The notes under the pieces: model-generated
Database searches by the model: none
Seen by the model: the letters and a program-made list of their open reading frames with translations, nothing else
Told to the model about the DNA's origin: nothing
Program-made: the position numbers and the translations under genes
Shown here: piece by piece, positions 8,739 to 17,675 of the stretch
How the letters are laid out: every line of letters starts with the position of its first letter
Position numbering within the stretch: the first letter of the stretch is position 1
NCBI GenBank assembly: GCA_009691805.1
Contig: SIAK01000014.1
Coordinates: 1 to 58,661, forward strand
Source: Phycisphaerales bacterium
GTDB taxonomy: Bacteria > Planctomycetota > Phycisphaerae > Phycisphaerales > SM1A02
Reading direction: 5' to 3'
Length of the DNA: 58,661 nucleotides

Positions 8739-8833
8739 GGGCATCTCGCGCGCGCGACCATTCCTCGATTTGCCTGAAATTGCCGCCTTCTATCTGTCAA
8801 CGCTTTGCGCGCGCGATTGCCGATACTCGAAAG

Positions 8834-10111
8834 ATGCTGCGCGCAAGTCACGGACTCATTCTCGCTGTGCTCACGCTTCTCGTCATCGGGATCGTGATGG
8901 TGAACTCCGCTGGCCTTGTCGTCGCACCAGATCCTGCGCTGCTGCAATCTGGACAGGTCACGGACGCACAATTCCAACGGATGCTCGCGAACTATCGACC
9001 GATCAGTTTCGAGCAATTGTTCTTTGGTCGCACGACGATCCTCGCGTTCCTTTCGCTCGCTGCACTTGCGATAGCGGCGTTCGTGCCGGTTGATCGCATA
9101 TTGACGGCGCGCGGATTGCGCAGTCCGATTCCATGGCTCTTCGGCGCGATCCTCCTCACGCTCGTGCTTGTGCATGTGCCCGGCATCGGACGCGAAGTCA
9201 ATCACAGCGCTCGATGGATCGGAAGTCCAACCTACGGATTTCAGGCGAGCGAGTTGGCGAAGTGGGGGATGGTCTGCATCATCAGTTGGTATTGCATTCG
9301 CCACGGTGCGACGTTGAAGTCGTTCTACCGAGGATTCCTTCCCGCGCTTGCGATTGTTGGCGTCGTCGCAGCAGCCATCGCGGTGGAAGACCTTGGGACT
9401 GGCGCGTTGGTTTTCGCCGCCTGCCTCATGCTGCTCATTGTCGGCGGCATGCGTTGGGCGCACATTCTCTTGCTCGTGCCCGTGGGACTGGTCGGCGCGG
9501 TGTTCGCAATCTTCACGAGCCCATACCGCGTGAATCGATTGCTCGCGTGGAACAATCCTTGGGCAGATCCGGAAGGCATTGGCTATCACATCATTCAATC
9601 GATGAGCGCGATTGCGGGCGGCGGCATGCAGGGACTCGGCCTTGGCAACAGTGTGCAGAAGTTTGGCTACCTGCCTGAAGACACGACGGATTTCATCTTC
9701 GCGATTGTGTGTGAAGAACTTGGCGTGTTCGGCGCGCTCATGGTGCTCGCGACGTACGCAGCGTTGTTGTTGAGTGGTCTTGCGATTGTGACGCGCGGCG
9801 CGAGTCGCCCCGATGCAGACACGATCGTGTCGCCGTTCTCACGACTTGTCGGCACAGGCATTCTCTTTGTCATCGGATTGCAAGCGCTCATCAATGTGCT
9901 CGTCGTCACGGGGCTTGCGCCGACGAAGGGCATCGCGCTGCCGCTGCTTTCTAGCGGTGGATCAGGTTGGGTGATGACGTGCTTCTCGCTCGGGCTGCTA
10001 ATCTCGATCGAACGGAGCGCGCGCGCGAAAGAGCGTGCACTCGGCATTGATCTTGATGAGAGCACGCCGAGTGCATCTACTCCAGTCACGTGCACAGCAA
10101 CGCACGCATGA
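8834..10111 (+). CDS. ftsW: Septal SEDS peptidoglycan polymerase FtsW
   Basis: 425 residues, integral membrane. SEDS-family glycosyltransferase that polymerises lipid II, normally with a class-B PBP at the division site. About ten hydrophobic segments; the diagnostic block NPWADPEGIGYHIIQSMSAI, then GGGMQGLGLGNSVQKFGYLP and DTTDFIFAIVCEELG is clear, and the end has the LPLLSSGGSG loop typical of FtsW/RodA. FtsW is preferred over RodA because murG follows with an ATGA overlap, as in the dcw cluster. Start ATG 8834 gives a normal length; longer frames upstream run into miaB. GATACT lies six bases before this ATG. No ftsQ, ftsA or ftsZ is next to it. Confidence 0.9.
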   Translation: MLRASHGLILAVLTLLVIGIVMVNSAGLVVAPDPALLQSGQVTDAQFQRMLANYRPISFEQLFFGRTTILAFLSLAALAIAAFVPVDRILTARGLRSPIPWLFGAILLTLVLVHVPGIGREVNHSARWIGSPTYGFQASELAKWGMVCIISWYCIRHGATLKSFYRGFLPALAIVGVVAAAIAVEDLGTGALVFAACLMLLIVGGMRWAHILLLVPVGLVGAVFAIFTSPYRVNRLLAWNNPWADPEGIGYHIIQSMSAIAGGGMQGLGLGNSVQKFGYLPEDTTDFIFAIVCEELGVFGALMVLATYAALLLSGLAIVTRGASRPDADTIVSPFSRLVGTGILFVIGLQALINVLVVTGLAPTKGIALPLLSSGGSGWVMTCFSLGLLISIERSARAKERALGIDLDESTPSASTPVTCTATHA

Positions 10112-11217
10112 GTGTGGGAAGCATCATCCTCGCCGGAGGCGGAACGGGCGGCCACATCGCGCCAGGCATTGCGATCGCCGAGCGTTTGTGCGAAATCGCG
10201 CCGACGATTCCGCTGCGCTTCGCATGTTCCACCCGACCGATCGACATGCGCATGCTCGATAGCGCGGGGTATCACGCCGAGCCCATTCCTGCGGAAGGAT
10301 TTTCGCCACGACCTGCCAAGTTGTTGCGCTTCGCACGAGCCTTTCTCGCGGGTCGTTCGGTGGCTCACGAGTTGCTTCGCACGCAGAACGCGCGCTGCGT
10401 AATCTCGCTCGGTGGATTTGTGACGGCGCCCGTGGTGTATGCCGCGAGGTCGTTGAAAGTGCCTGTGTTTCTCGTCAATCTCGATGCAACGCCAGGCAAG
10501 GCGAATCGTTGGGTCGCCAAACGCGCGCAGCGAATTTGGAGCGCGTGCGAGACGCCAGGATGCCCGAACTTCGCCACGCGCGTTGTCGGCATGCCGATTC
10601 GACGAGTGGCGATCGCGCCGATGGATGGCGCGCAATGTCGCGCGCAACTCGGATTGCACGAAGGCCTGCGCACACTCTTCGTGACAGGCGCAAGCCAAGG
10701 CGCGAAGAGTTTGAATGACTTGCTGATGCTCATGCTCAAGGAGCGTCGCAGCGCGTTCTCAGGTTGGCAGGTCTATCACCTCGTCGGCGGCGGCGAGCGT
10801 CACGCGATGGAAGCGGCCTACCGAGACGCGGGTGTGCATGCGGTGGTGGATTCGTTTCTTGAGAAGATCGGACTTGCGTGGGGCAGTGCAGATCTCGCGC
10901 TCTCGCGCGCGGGCGCGAACTCTGTTGCAGAAGCGGTCGCCAATGCTGTGCCCACAGTCTTCGCGCCGTATCCGTGGCATCACGATCAACATCAGAAGGC
11001 GAACGCGCAACCGTTTGTCGATGCACGCTTGGCGCGATGCGAACACGATCACATTGAGGCAGTGCCGAATCTGGCGACGCTCGGAAGTGCGTTGCAAGAA
11101 TTGCTCCAAGATCACCAACAGCGCGAGAACATGCGCGATGGACTTCGCGCACTTCCGCAGGCTGATGCCGCGCTTGAAATCGCAAAGACCGCTGCGGCAA
11201 TCGCATCAGGCGACTGA
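10108..11217 (+). CDS. murG: UDP-GlcNAc:undecaprenyl-PP-MurNAc-pentapeptide GlcNAc transferase MurG
   Basis: 369 residues. Peripheral membrane GT28 glycosyltransferase that makes lipid II from lipid I on the cytoplasmic face. Shows the N-terminal glycine loop AGGGTGGHIAPG and the C-terminal nucleotide-sugar site SRAGANSVAEA, with PWHHDQHQKANA where the family has the DDHQxxNA motif. ATG overlaps the ftsW stop (ATGA at 10108-10111), so translation is coupled; earlier in-frame ATGs would lie inside ftsW. Together with ftsW it forms a two-gene remnant of the cell-wall/division cluster. Confidence 0.92.
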   Translation: MSVGSIILAGGGTGGHIAPGIAIAERLCEIAPTIPLRFACSTRPIDMRMLDSAGYHAEPIPAEGFSPRPAKLLRFARAFLAGRSVAHELLRTQNARCVISLGGFVTAPVVYAARSLKVPVFLVNLDATPGKANRWVAKRAQRIWSACETPGCPNFATRVVGMPIRRVAIAPMDGAQCRAQLGLHEGLRTLFVTGASQGAKSLNDLLMLMLKERRSAFSGWQVYHLVGGGERHAMEAAYRDAGVHAVVDSFLEKIGLAWGSADLALSRAGANSVAEAVANAVPTVFAPYPWHHDQHQKANAQPFVDARLARCEHDHIEAVPNLATLGSALQELLQDHQQRENMRDGLRALPQADAALEIAKTAAAIASGD

Positions 11218-11263
11218 CGCCGCGAACTGATCATGCATCTCTGTTCGACACACTGGATCCCGC

Positions 11264-11671
11264 ATGCTTGAACACATTCTCCAACCCATCACCTTCGCGC
11301 AAATCGTCATCATGCTGTTCTTGACGGTGCTCTTTCTGCAATCGGGCATCGACAAGGTCGTCGATTTCGCAGGGAACTACTCCTGGTTGCAAGGGCACTT
11401 CGCGAAGTCACCGCTGCGTAACCATGTGAAGGGCATGTTGTGCACGATCACGCTCGCGGAAGTTCTCGCGGGACTGCTCGCACTTGCTGGTGCGGTTGAA
11501 ATCGTGATGGGCGAAGGGAAGACCATCGCGCTCTACGGCGCGCAACTTGCGGCGATCGACATCTTGCTCTTGTTCTTCGGTCAACGCATCGCGAAGGAAT
11601 ACGCCGGCGCAGCTGCGCTCGTGCCGTACTTCCTGCTGTGCGTCGGCGCCGTCGTACTCTTGAAGTTCTGA
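11264..11671 (+). CDS. DoxX-like membrane protein
   Basis: 135 residues, four hydrophobic segments (about 10-28, 55-78, 85-103, 112-132) with little outside the membrane. The pattern, including LQSGIDKVVDF after the first helix, fits DoxX-family proteins, a broad group of small quinone- or thiosulfate-associated membrane proteins whose role is mostly unknown. It follows murG by 46 bases and may be transcribed with it, but there is no functional link I can see. Ends ten bases from the convergent M42 peptidase. Confidence 0.6.
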   Translation: MLEHILQPITFAQIVIMLFLTVLFLQSGIDKVVDFAGNYSWLQGHFAKSPLRNHVKGMLCTITLAEVLAGLLALAGAVEIVMGEGKTIALYGAQLAAIDILLLFFGQRIAKEYAGAAALVPYFLLCVGAVVLLKF

Positions 11672-11681
11672 GCGAAGATAC

Positions 11682-12746
11682 TTACGCAACGCTCTGCAAG
11701 TACGCAGCGAGCAAATCAATCGTCGCTTCGAGATCGCCCTTATCAACCATCTCGGTGACGGTGTGGATGTAGCGCGTGCCCGTGCAGATCGCCGCGCAGC
11801 GAGCGCCCGCTCCTGCACGCTGAATCGCCGCACCATCTTGACCACCGCGTGGAAGAATCGATCGCTGATACGCGATGCGATGCTTCTTCGCGACAGCGCA
11901 GATATCCGCAACAATGCCTGCGTCCGCGATCATCGATCCGTCTTGAATGAGGACCGCTGCGCCGAGACCGTGCTTGCTCACGCGCTGTGAATCCGGCACG
12001 CCAGGCGTGTCGCACGCGAGGGTGACATCGAGTCCGATGCCGATGTCCGCCTTCACCTGATACGCCGCAGTTTGCGCGCCGCGCAATCCGACCTCTTCTT
12101 GCGTCGTGAACGCGCAAACGATTTCGCAGGCGTGGCCCGTCTTCGACTTCATCAGCTTGCGCACTGCTTCAATCGCGACGAAACACGCGAGGCGATTATC
12201 GAGCGCCTTCGAAATGATCTTCATCGGCGTGTGAAAGAAGGGTTGATCGAGGACGACAAAGTCGCCGATTTCGATGAGCTTCTTCACTTCCGCAGCTTCG
12301 CGACCGAGGTCGATGAAAAACTCTTCCACGCCCGGAACCTTGTTGCGCTCCGCATCGCTCGAGATATGAATCGGCTTTCCGCCTGGATTCATGACGCCTG
12401 CGTAATCGCCTTTGGACGTGCAGACTTTGACGCGTGAGGCGAACAGATTGCGGGCATCAAATCCGCCCGCAGGGTTGAGCCAGAGATAGCCTTGCTCGTC
12501 AATGTGACGAACGAAGAATCCGATTTCGTCCATGTGTGCAGCGAGCATGACGCGGGTTGCAGCGCGCGGCGCCTTCGACGCACCACGTCGCGTTGGCGCG
12601 CGTGTGCAAATGTACGAACCCATCGCGTCCGTCTTCGTCGAATCCCACATCGACTTCGTCTCCTTCTCGATGAGCGCGCGCACGCGATCCTCGCGACCAG
12701 GGATGCCAGGGGTTTCGCAGAGACGACGGAAGAGTTCGATGTCCAT
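11682..12746 (-). CDS. M42-family dinuclear metallo-aminopeptidase
   Basis: 354 residues, cytoplasmic. M42 peptidases are tetrahedral aminopeptidases, and some members have been annotated as endoglucanases. Metal and catalytic motifs present in order: AHMDEIGF, SKALDNRLAC, TTQEEVGLRGA (catalytic Glu pair), GLDVTLACDTPG, and RYIHT near the end. The loop that usually reads GGTDA is GGQDGA. No other domains; length is normal. The ATG at 12744-12746 lacks a Shine-Dalgarno site. Divergent from ygfZ with a 70-base gap. Exact substrate preference cannot be told. Confidence 0.88.
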   Translation of the reverse strand: MDIELFRRLCETPGIPGREDRVRALIEKETKSMWDSTKTDAMGSYICTRAPTRRGASKAPRAATRVMLAAHMDEIGFFVRHIDEQGYLWLNPAGGFDARNLFASRVKVCTSKGDYAGVMNPGGKPIHISSDAERNKVPGVEEFFIDLGREAAEVKKLIEIGDFVVLDQPFFHTPMKIISKALDNRLACFVAIEAVRKLMKSKTGHACEIVCAFTTQEEVGLRGAQTAAYQVKADIGIGLDVTLACDTPGVPDSQRVSKHGLGAAVLIQDGSMIADAGIVADICAVAKKHRIAYQRSILPRGGQDGAAIQRAGAGARCAAICTGTRYIHTVTEMVDKGDLEATIDLLAAYLQSVA

Positions 12747-12804
12747 AGTGAGAGGATTCTTACTGAGGGGCAGAGAAGCGTAACAATCAATCTCCTGTCT
12801 CGCC

Positions 12805-12810
12805 TAAACT
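12805..12810 (+). promoter_or_regulatory. -10-like element (TAAACT) directly before ygfZ
   Basis: TAAACT ends only six bases before the ATG at 12817, and no Shine-Dalgarno site exists between them. Position and sequence suggest a leaderless ygfZ transcript. Confidence 0.45.
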
Positions 12811-12816
12811 CGCCGC

Positions 12817-14028
12817 ATGCGCTTCGCGTCTCCTTTGGTTCCGTTGCATCGTGTTGCATTTCTTGAAGGACTCACGCGACGCGCGCGAGAAGGTGCTTCG
12901 CGTCCTGGTGCTGCAACGGGCGCATTGAGCGCAGATGCTGCGAATGCGGATGCGGAGTACATCGCGTTCGGTCCGACCGATGCGCAAGGTGATGCAACGT
13001 GCGCGGTAGTCGCGGAGTTTGAAGGCACAGAACTCGAATATGCCGCAATTCGCCGAGGTGCGGCGCTCTTTGATGACGCGTGGCGCGGCACGATTGCTGT
13101 GACGGGTGCGGACCGCATCGATCTCTTGAATCGACTCGTGACCCAAGACTTGCGCCCGATCAAATCAGGCGGCGTCGCGCGCGGATTTCTTACAAATCGC
13201 AAAGGTCGCATCGACGCGGATCTCATCCTCGTTGAAACAGGAAGCCGCGTGCTCATCGACCTCGTCGTGCATGACGCGTCCACTGTCGCGACGCTCATTT
13301 CGCAGTTTGTCTTTTCCGAATCCGTCGTCGTCGAAGATTGCACGCGAACGATGCACGCGTTGTCGGTGCATGGTCCCGCAGCGGTCGACGTGCTCGCGAG
13401 CGTGGGGTTGTCGATTCCCGAGGGAGCGCAATGCGTGGCGAGCGAACTGTTTGGCGGCACGACGGTCTTCGCGCATGGCGTGCTAGGTGAACCAGGTTTC
13501 TCGATTCGTGTTGCGTGGGGTGGAGCCGGCGCGTTGTGGAACGCGATGCGTGAGCACGCCCATCTCCGCTGCGCAGGTTGGAACGCGTACAACATCGCAC
13601 GCATTGAAAACGGCGAGCCGATGTTCCGCATCGACTTTGGTTCGACGAATCTTCCGCACGAAACAGGCGTGCTCGACTCGCGCGTGTCCTTCACGAAGGG
13701 CTGCTATCCGGGGCAAGAAGTCGTTGCTCGCATGCAGCACCTTGGGAAGCCCAAGCAGATTCTCGTTGGGCTGCGCGTGCGCGCCGACGTGCTGCCTCTT
13801 GGTGAAGCCGCGGTGTTTGCGCGAGCAGAAGATGGGTCCAAGGGCGAGCAGGTGGGCGCAATCACTTCGAGCAGCATCGCGCCGATGTTGAGCGCGGCGC
13901 CTGTCGCGTTCGCGATGCTTCGTAGCGCGCAGAGTGCGATCGGCAACATCGTGCTCGTCGACGCAGAAGGCGAGGTCGTGCAAGCAGAAGTGCAGCCACT
14001 ACGATTCTTTGGTGGAGGCACACGATGA
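12817..14028 (+). CDS. ygfZ: Folate-binding protein YgfZ (CAF17/IBA57 type)
   Basis: 403 residues. Tetrahydrofolate-dependent factor needed for repair or maturation of some Fe-S enzymes, MiaB among them in E. coli. GcvT-like fold: LLNRLVTQDLRPI and GVARGFLTNRKGRIDADLIL in the N-terminal half, and the defining signature KGCYPGQEVVARM near residue 300. Length is longer than E. coli YgfZ because of the N-terminus and an Ala/Asp-rich stretch around residues 25-50. Its stop overlaps the start of a small membrane-protein gene (ATGA), so the three following genes look like one transcript. miaB is 4 kb away. Confidence 0.88.
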   Translation: MRFASPLVPLHRVAFLEGLTRRAREGASRPGAATGALSADAANADAEYIAFGPTDAQGDATCAVVAEFEGTELEYAAIRRGAALFDDAWRGTIAVTGADRIDLLNRLVTQDLRPIKSGGVARGFLTNRKGRIDADLILVETGSRVLIDLVVHDASTVATLISQFVFSESVVVEDCTRTMHALSVHGPAAVDVLASVGLSIPEGAQCVASELFGGTTVFAHGVLGEPGFSIRVAWGGAGALWNAMREHAHLRCAGWNAYNIARIENGEPMFRIDFGSTNLPHETGVLDSRVSFTKGCYPGQEVVARMQHLGKPKQILVGLRVRADVLPLGEAAVFARAEDGSKGEQVGAITSSSIAPMLSAAPVAFAMLRSAQSAIGNIVLVDAEGEVVQAEVQPLRFFGGGTR

Positions 14029-14228
14029 ATCCTGAAGCAGTTCCAGTCGAAGCACTCGATCCTGTGTTTGGCGTGCGGACTGCGGAGCTCTTGCTCTTCG
14101 GATTCGGCGCGCTCGTCTCGCTTGTCGTCGTTGTTGTCGTGGTGCTGCTGGTGCGAAGCGCTCGGCGAGAAGAGCGCGCGCAGGCGGCGATGTTGCAATC
14201 GCGCGGCGAGAGGGGCAGCGATGAGTGA
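14025..14228 (+). CDS. Small single-pass membrane protein
   Basis: 67 residues: an acidic N-terminus, one very hydrophobic helix (LLLFGFGALVSLVVVVVVVLL... residues 22-42) and an Arg/Glu-rich tail. Start overlaps the ygfZ stop by ATGA and its end overlaps the HMG-CoA lyase start by eight bases, so it is tightly packed and probably translated. The positive tail suggests the C-terminus is cytoplasmic. I do not recognise the family. It could be a conserved micro-protein or a chance frame kept open by coupling; tight overlap on both sides favours the former. Confidence 0.5.
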   Translation: MNPEAVPVEALDPVFGVRTAELLLFGFGALVSLVVVVVVVLLVRSARREERAQAAMLQSRGERGSDE

Positions 14229-15150
14229 TGACGCGCGCGTCGTGCATCTCACCGAGGTCGGTCCGCGCGATGGATTGCAGAATGAACAGGTCATTGTTCC
14301 ACTCGCGACGAAGATTCAGTTTGTCGAGATGCTTGCCGCGAGTGGACTTCGTTCGATTGAAGTCACGAGTTTCGTCAGTCCGAAATGGGTTCCGCAACTT
14401 GCCGACGCAGAAGAACTCCTGCGCGCAATCAAGCGTGAAACAGGGGTTTGCTACAGCGCACTCGTCCCCAACGAGAAGGGTCTCGAACGCGCGCTCGCCG
14501 TGGGCGTCGATGCGATTGCGATCTTTACTGCGGCGAGTGAATCGTTCGCGAAGAAAAACATCAACGCCAGCATCGCCGAAAGCGTTGCGCGTTTCTTGCC
14601 CGTCGTGCGCGATGCGAAAGCGGCGGGCATTCGGGTGCGCGGTTATGTGAGTTGCGTGATCGCGTGTCCGTTTGATGGCAAGGTCGAACCGAGTGCAGTT
14701 CGCGATGTCACACGCATGCTGCTTGATCTTGGCGTGGATGAGATTGATCTCGGCGACACGATCGGCGTCGCAGTCCCTGCGGACATCGCGCGTTTGTATG
14801 CAGGACTCGCCGACACGCTCACTCCGAGCGAGAGCGTCCTTCATTTGCATGACACATCTGGTACCGCGATGGCGTGTGCAGCGCGGGCGCTCGAACTTGG
14901 AGTTCGCAAGTTTGATGGAAGCGTCGGTGGACTTGGTGGTTGTCCGTATGCGCCTGGCGCGTCAGGCAATGCTGCGACGGAAGAACTTGTCGCGGTCGCG
15001 CAGCAGTGCGGTTACTCGACAGGCGTGTCGCTCGCGCGACTTTGCGATGCGGGGCGATTCGTTGCAGCAGCGCTCGGTCGATCGCTTCCTTCACGGATGC
15101 TTGCTGCGGAGAGTTGCCAGCGCGCGGATGGAACTTCCGCAACTTTGTAG
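14221..15150 (+). CDS. Hydroxymethylglutaryl-CoA lyase
   Basis: 309 residues. Splits HMG-CoA to acetyl-CoA and acetoacetate at the end of leucine degradation. Clear family motifs: EVGPRDGLQNE (metal and catalytic Arg/Asp), FVSPKWVPQLADAEE, DTIGVA, and the signature GGCPYAPGASGNAATEEL with the catalytic cysteine. Start ATG 14221 gives exactly the family N-terminus. No other leucine-degradation gene is adjacent. The last 139 bases overlap the convergent metallophosphoesterase gene, unusual because this end is conserved in the family (ALGRSLPSRML). Confidence 0.9.
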   Translation: MSDDARVVHLTEVGPRDGLQNEQVIVPLATKIQFVEMLAASGLRSIEVTSFVSPKWVPQLADAEELLRAIKRETGVCYSALVPNEKGLERALAVGVDAIAIFTAASESFAKKNINASIAESVARFLPVVRDAKAAGIRVRGYVSCVIACPFDGKVEPSAVRDVTRMLLDLGVDEIDLGDTIGVAVPADIARLYAGLADTLTPSESVLHLHDTSGTAMACAARALELGVRKFDGSVGGLGGCPYAPGASGNAATEELVAVAQQCGYSTGVSLARLCDAGRFVAAALGRSLPSRMLAAESCQRADGTSATL

Positions 15151-15899
15151 CGAAATCGCGTCAACTGCAATCGATGCAGCGACAGTTGCTCGCCCTCAAG
15201 CAGCACCGCGTGCGGAACGCCAGGAAACGCGTACGCACCTGTATTCACAATTGTGCGTCCCTGCATGCGCTTGATGCCTGCGCGATGGCTGTGTCCGACG
15301 ATGATCGCTTGCGCGTTGGGGAGATACTCCTCGGCAAACTCATTCGCGAGCGTGTTGAATCGCGACCAGTAGTGAAGAATGCGCGCGACTGCCATGGGGC
15401 GCATCAACATGCGAAGTACTGTGGAGTGCGAAGCGCCTGCACCTTCGAAGCGCCACTCTGCTTCCGCGGCAGCGCGCGCAGCAACAAAGCGCGCTTCGCT
15501 GTCACCAAGCGCAACACGCTCGCGTTCAAACGTTTCAAGAAATGCCTTGCGCATCACCTTGGCCGCGCGACTCCACGGCGCGAGCGCTGGGTGAAATGTG
15601 TCGCCGTGCGTGACGAGAATTCTTCCCGCAGCGAGCGCGAGTGTGCGAGGTCCGATGAGTGGATCGTGATTGCCCGCGAGCAGTTCGAGTTTCGTGCCGC
15701 GCACGAGGCAAACTTCGCGAAGTCGATCGAGTTCAAGTGCAGCAAGATCGCGATAGCGTTCGTGATGGAGTTCCGCGCAATCGCCGTTCACGATCAATCG
15801 ATCGCAACTCTCCGCGAGTGTGGCAAACGAAGCAGCACTCGCGGCGCCGTCCGGGCGACCGAGATGCAAATCTGAAAGGATGATCGTGCGCGGTTCCAT
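15012..15899 (-). CDS. Calcineurin-type metallophosphoesterase (LpxH-like)
   Basis: 295 residues. All metal-binding blocks of the family are present: LSDLHLG at the start, VNGDCAE, AGNHD, VTHGD and GHSHRAG. The size and the layout resemble the UDP-2,3-diacylglucosamine hydrolase (LpxH/YbbF) group, which would place it in lipid A synthesis, but no other lipid A gene is here, so the assignment stays general. The protein's final 45 residues (Ser/Ala/Arg-rich, from about VAEVPSARW) are encoded antisense to the end of the HMG-CoA lyase gene and look like an unstructured extension. No Shine-Dalgarno site before the ATG. Confidence 0.8.
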   Translation of the reverse strand: MEPRTIILSDLHLGRPDGAASAASFATLAESCDRLIVNGDCAELHHERYRDLAALELDRLREVCLVRGTKLELLAGNHDPLIGPRTLALAAGRILVTHGDTFHPALAPWSRAAKVMRKAFLETFERERVALGDSEARFVAARAAAEAEWRFEGAGASHSTVLRMLMRPMAVARILHYWSRFNTLANEFAEEYLPNAQAIIVGHSHRAGIKRMQGRTIVNTGAYAFPGVPHAVLLEGEQLSLHRLQLTRFRYKVAEVPSARWQLSAASIREGSDRPSAAATNRPASQSRASDTPVE

Positions 15900-15971
15900 C
15901 GGCAGAGGGCAGATAGATGGAATCGGCTTCTCTCCCGTGGAATCTCAATCTCACTTGCGATTTTTTGCACT

Positions 15972-17675
15972 TCATTCGTCAGGAAGTGACGGACTGCCGT
16001 CGGTTGGGCCGAGGGTCAGCGCATTTTTTCCGCCGCGCTTGGATTGCAGCGCGAGTTGATCGGCGTGGTGCAGCAGCGCCTTCAAATCGTTGCCATCCCA
16101 CGGATAGGTCGCGAGTCCTGCTGAAACAGTGACGCGGCCAGGACCACTCGCGCCGATCTGCATGAAGCGCATATCACGCACAGCATTTTGGAACCGCGCG
16201 AAGACGGCTTCGACGGATTCAGGGCTCGCGCTGCCGCCCGCTCGCGGACCACTTGGATCGCAGAAGAGGACGACGAACTCATCGCCGCCGATGCGGAAAA
16301 TATGATCGCCGCGGCGAATGCATGCGCGCACGACTTCCACCGTTTCACGGAGCACGGCGTCGCCTGCGTCATGTCCGAAGCGATCGTTGTAGTGCTTGAG
16401 ATCATCGATGTCGAACGCAACGAGACTGATCTGTCGGCGCTCTTTGCGCGCCTGTTGCAACTCGTCCACGGCGATGCGTTCAAACGCGCGACGATTGCCC
16501 GCGCCTGTGAGTTCATCGGTGAATGCGAGTCGGTCGAGTTCCGCGTGTTCACTCTCAAGGAGCAGCCACTCGGTGAGCCACGCTGCCCAACCCGAGAGCG
16601 CTGCTTCACTCAACGTCGCGGACAGAAGATCGCCGAAGTGCGTCGCTTCGATACCCACGCGCGCCGATCGCGCGCTACTGCGTTCTGCTCGCGGACTTGT
16701 CGTCGCGTCGCCGCGCACGGGAGCAGAAAATCGAACATCATCGCTTCCCGTGTGTTGCCGAATGATCGCAACGGCGCGCGTCACGACGTCGTTGCCTTGA
16801 CGAATCGCACGCACGAGATCGACATCGCCGAGCGCGCGCACGATTTCAACTGCGGGAATTGGCGCGGGTGTCTCACGCGGAGTCTCGCGAGCCGCTTCGC
16901 GCGGTGGCTTTCGCGGTACGGAGGAAGTGCGACCGAGTGACAACGCATCAAGAAGCGCTGGGTTCGCAGCGAGCGCAGCAACTTCCTGCGGAGTGACGGC
17001 AGGGTTCTGTTGGCGCGGCGCTGCCGGATCATCCATCGAAATGATCCGCGCGGTTGCTTCATCTAATCCGAGTTCTGATGCATCGTCGCGATCGCGCGCC
17101 TTTTCGCGTGCGTGTTCAATCGCGAGTTCGACAAGACGTTGTCCCTGCGCGTGCTCTAACTCGGCGCCCGGCTGCGCAGCCGCGGCGCGATGCCCGAGTC
17201 CAATCGCCGCGAGTACTTCGTGCACGCGCATCGCGTCGTGGGGTGGAAGCAGCACCGCTTCAAATCCACATTCGAGCGCCTTTCCGATGGCTTCCGGACT
17301 CGCTTTGTCCGCGACGAGCACGGCGTCGATGGAAGGATCAATGCGATGGATTGCAAGGGGAACAGCTTCAAGATCAAACCCATCGCAACTGGCATGGACA
17401 AAGATCGCGCGCACAGGGTCGGTTGCGAGGCTCGAGGCAACATCGGCGAGCGCGGAGTAGAGATCCGCACCGGTGCTGACTCGAATGCCCGCAATTTCTC
17501 GCAGCAATTGTGTGACGCGCGGATGCATTCCGCCTTCCACAATCAGCAAGCGCGCGGTGTCTGACCCATCACGATGATCGTGTCCATGATCATCGCCCTG
17601 CGGAAATCCGTACGGATGTCCATGCGTATGACCATGACCGCGTCCAGGCACGGGTCGACTTGATCGAGGTGTCAT
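15972..17675 (-). CDS. GGDEF diguanylate cyclase with His-rich N-terminus
   Basis: 567 residues. The C-terminal domain (about 400-555) makes cyclic di-GMP: DELTGAGNRRAF, FDIDDLKHYND for metal binding, an intact active site RIGGDEF and, five residues before it, RRGD matching the inhibitory I-site RxxD. Upstream are a receiver-like region (about 40-150; LLIVEGG... without an obvious phosphoryl-Asp set) and a Pro/Ala/Arg-rich linker. The first 40 residues hold at least nine His (HGHTHGHPYG, DDHGHDH), a likely metal-binding patch. Starts inside the stop of the upstream gene (ATGA, 17672-17675), so the two are coupled. Likely cytoplasmic signalling enzyme responding to an unknown input. Confidence 0.88.
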   Translation of the reverse strand: MTPRSSRPVPGRGHGHTHGHPYGFPQGDDHGHDHRDGSDTARLLIVEGGMHPRVTQLLREIAGIRVSTGADLYSALADVASSLATDPVRAIFVHASCDGFDLEAVPLAIHRIDPSIDAVLVADKASPEAIGKALECGFEAVLLPPHDAMRVHEVLAAIGLGHRAAAAQPGAELEHAQGQRLVELAIEHAREKARDRDDASELGLDEATARIISMDDPAAPRQQNPAVTPQEVAALAANPALLDALSLGRTSSVPRKPPREAARETPRETPAPIPAVEIVRALGDVDLVRAIRQGNDVVTRAVAIIRQHTGSDDVRFSAPVRGDATTSPRAERSSARSARVGIEATHFGDLLSATLSEAALSGWAAWLTEWLLLESEHAELDRLAFTDELTGAGNRRAFERIAVDELQQARKERRQISLVAFDIDDLKHYNDRFGHDAGDAVLRETVEVVRACIRRGDHIFRIGGDEFVVLFCDPSGPRAGGSASPESVEAVFARFQNAVRDMRFMQIGASGPGRVTVSAGLATYPWDGNDLKALLHHADQLALQSKRGGKNALTLGPTDGSPSLPDE

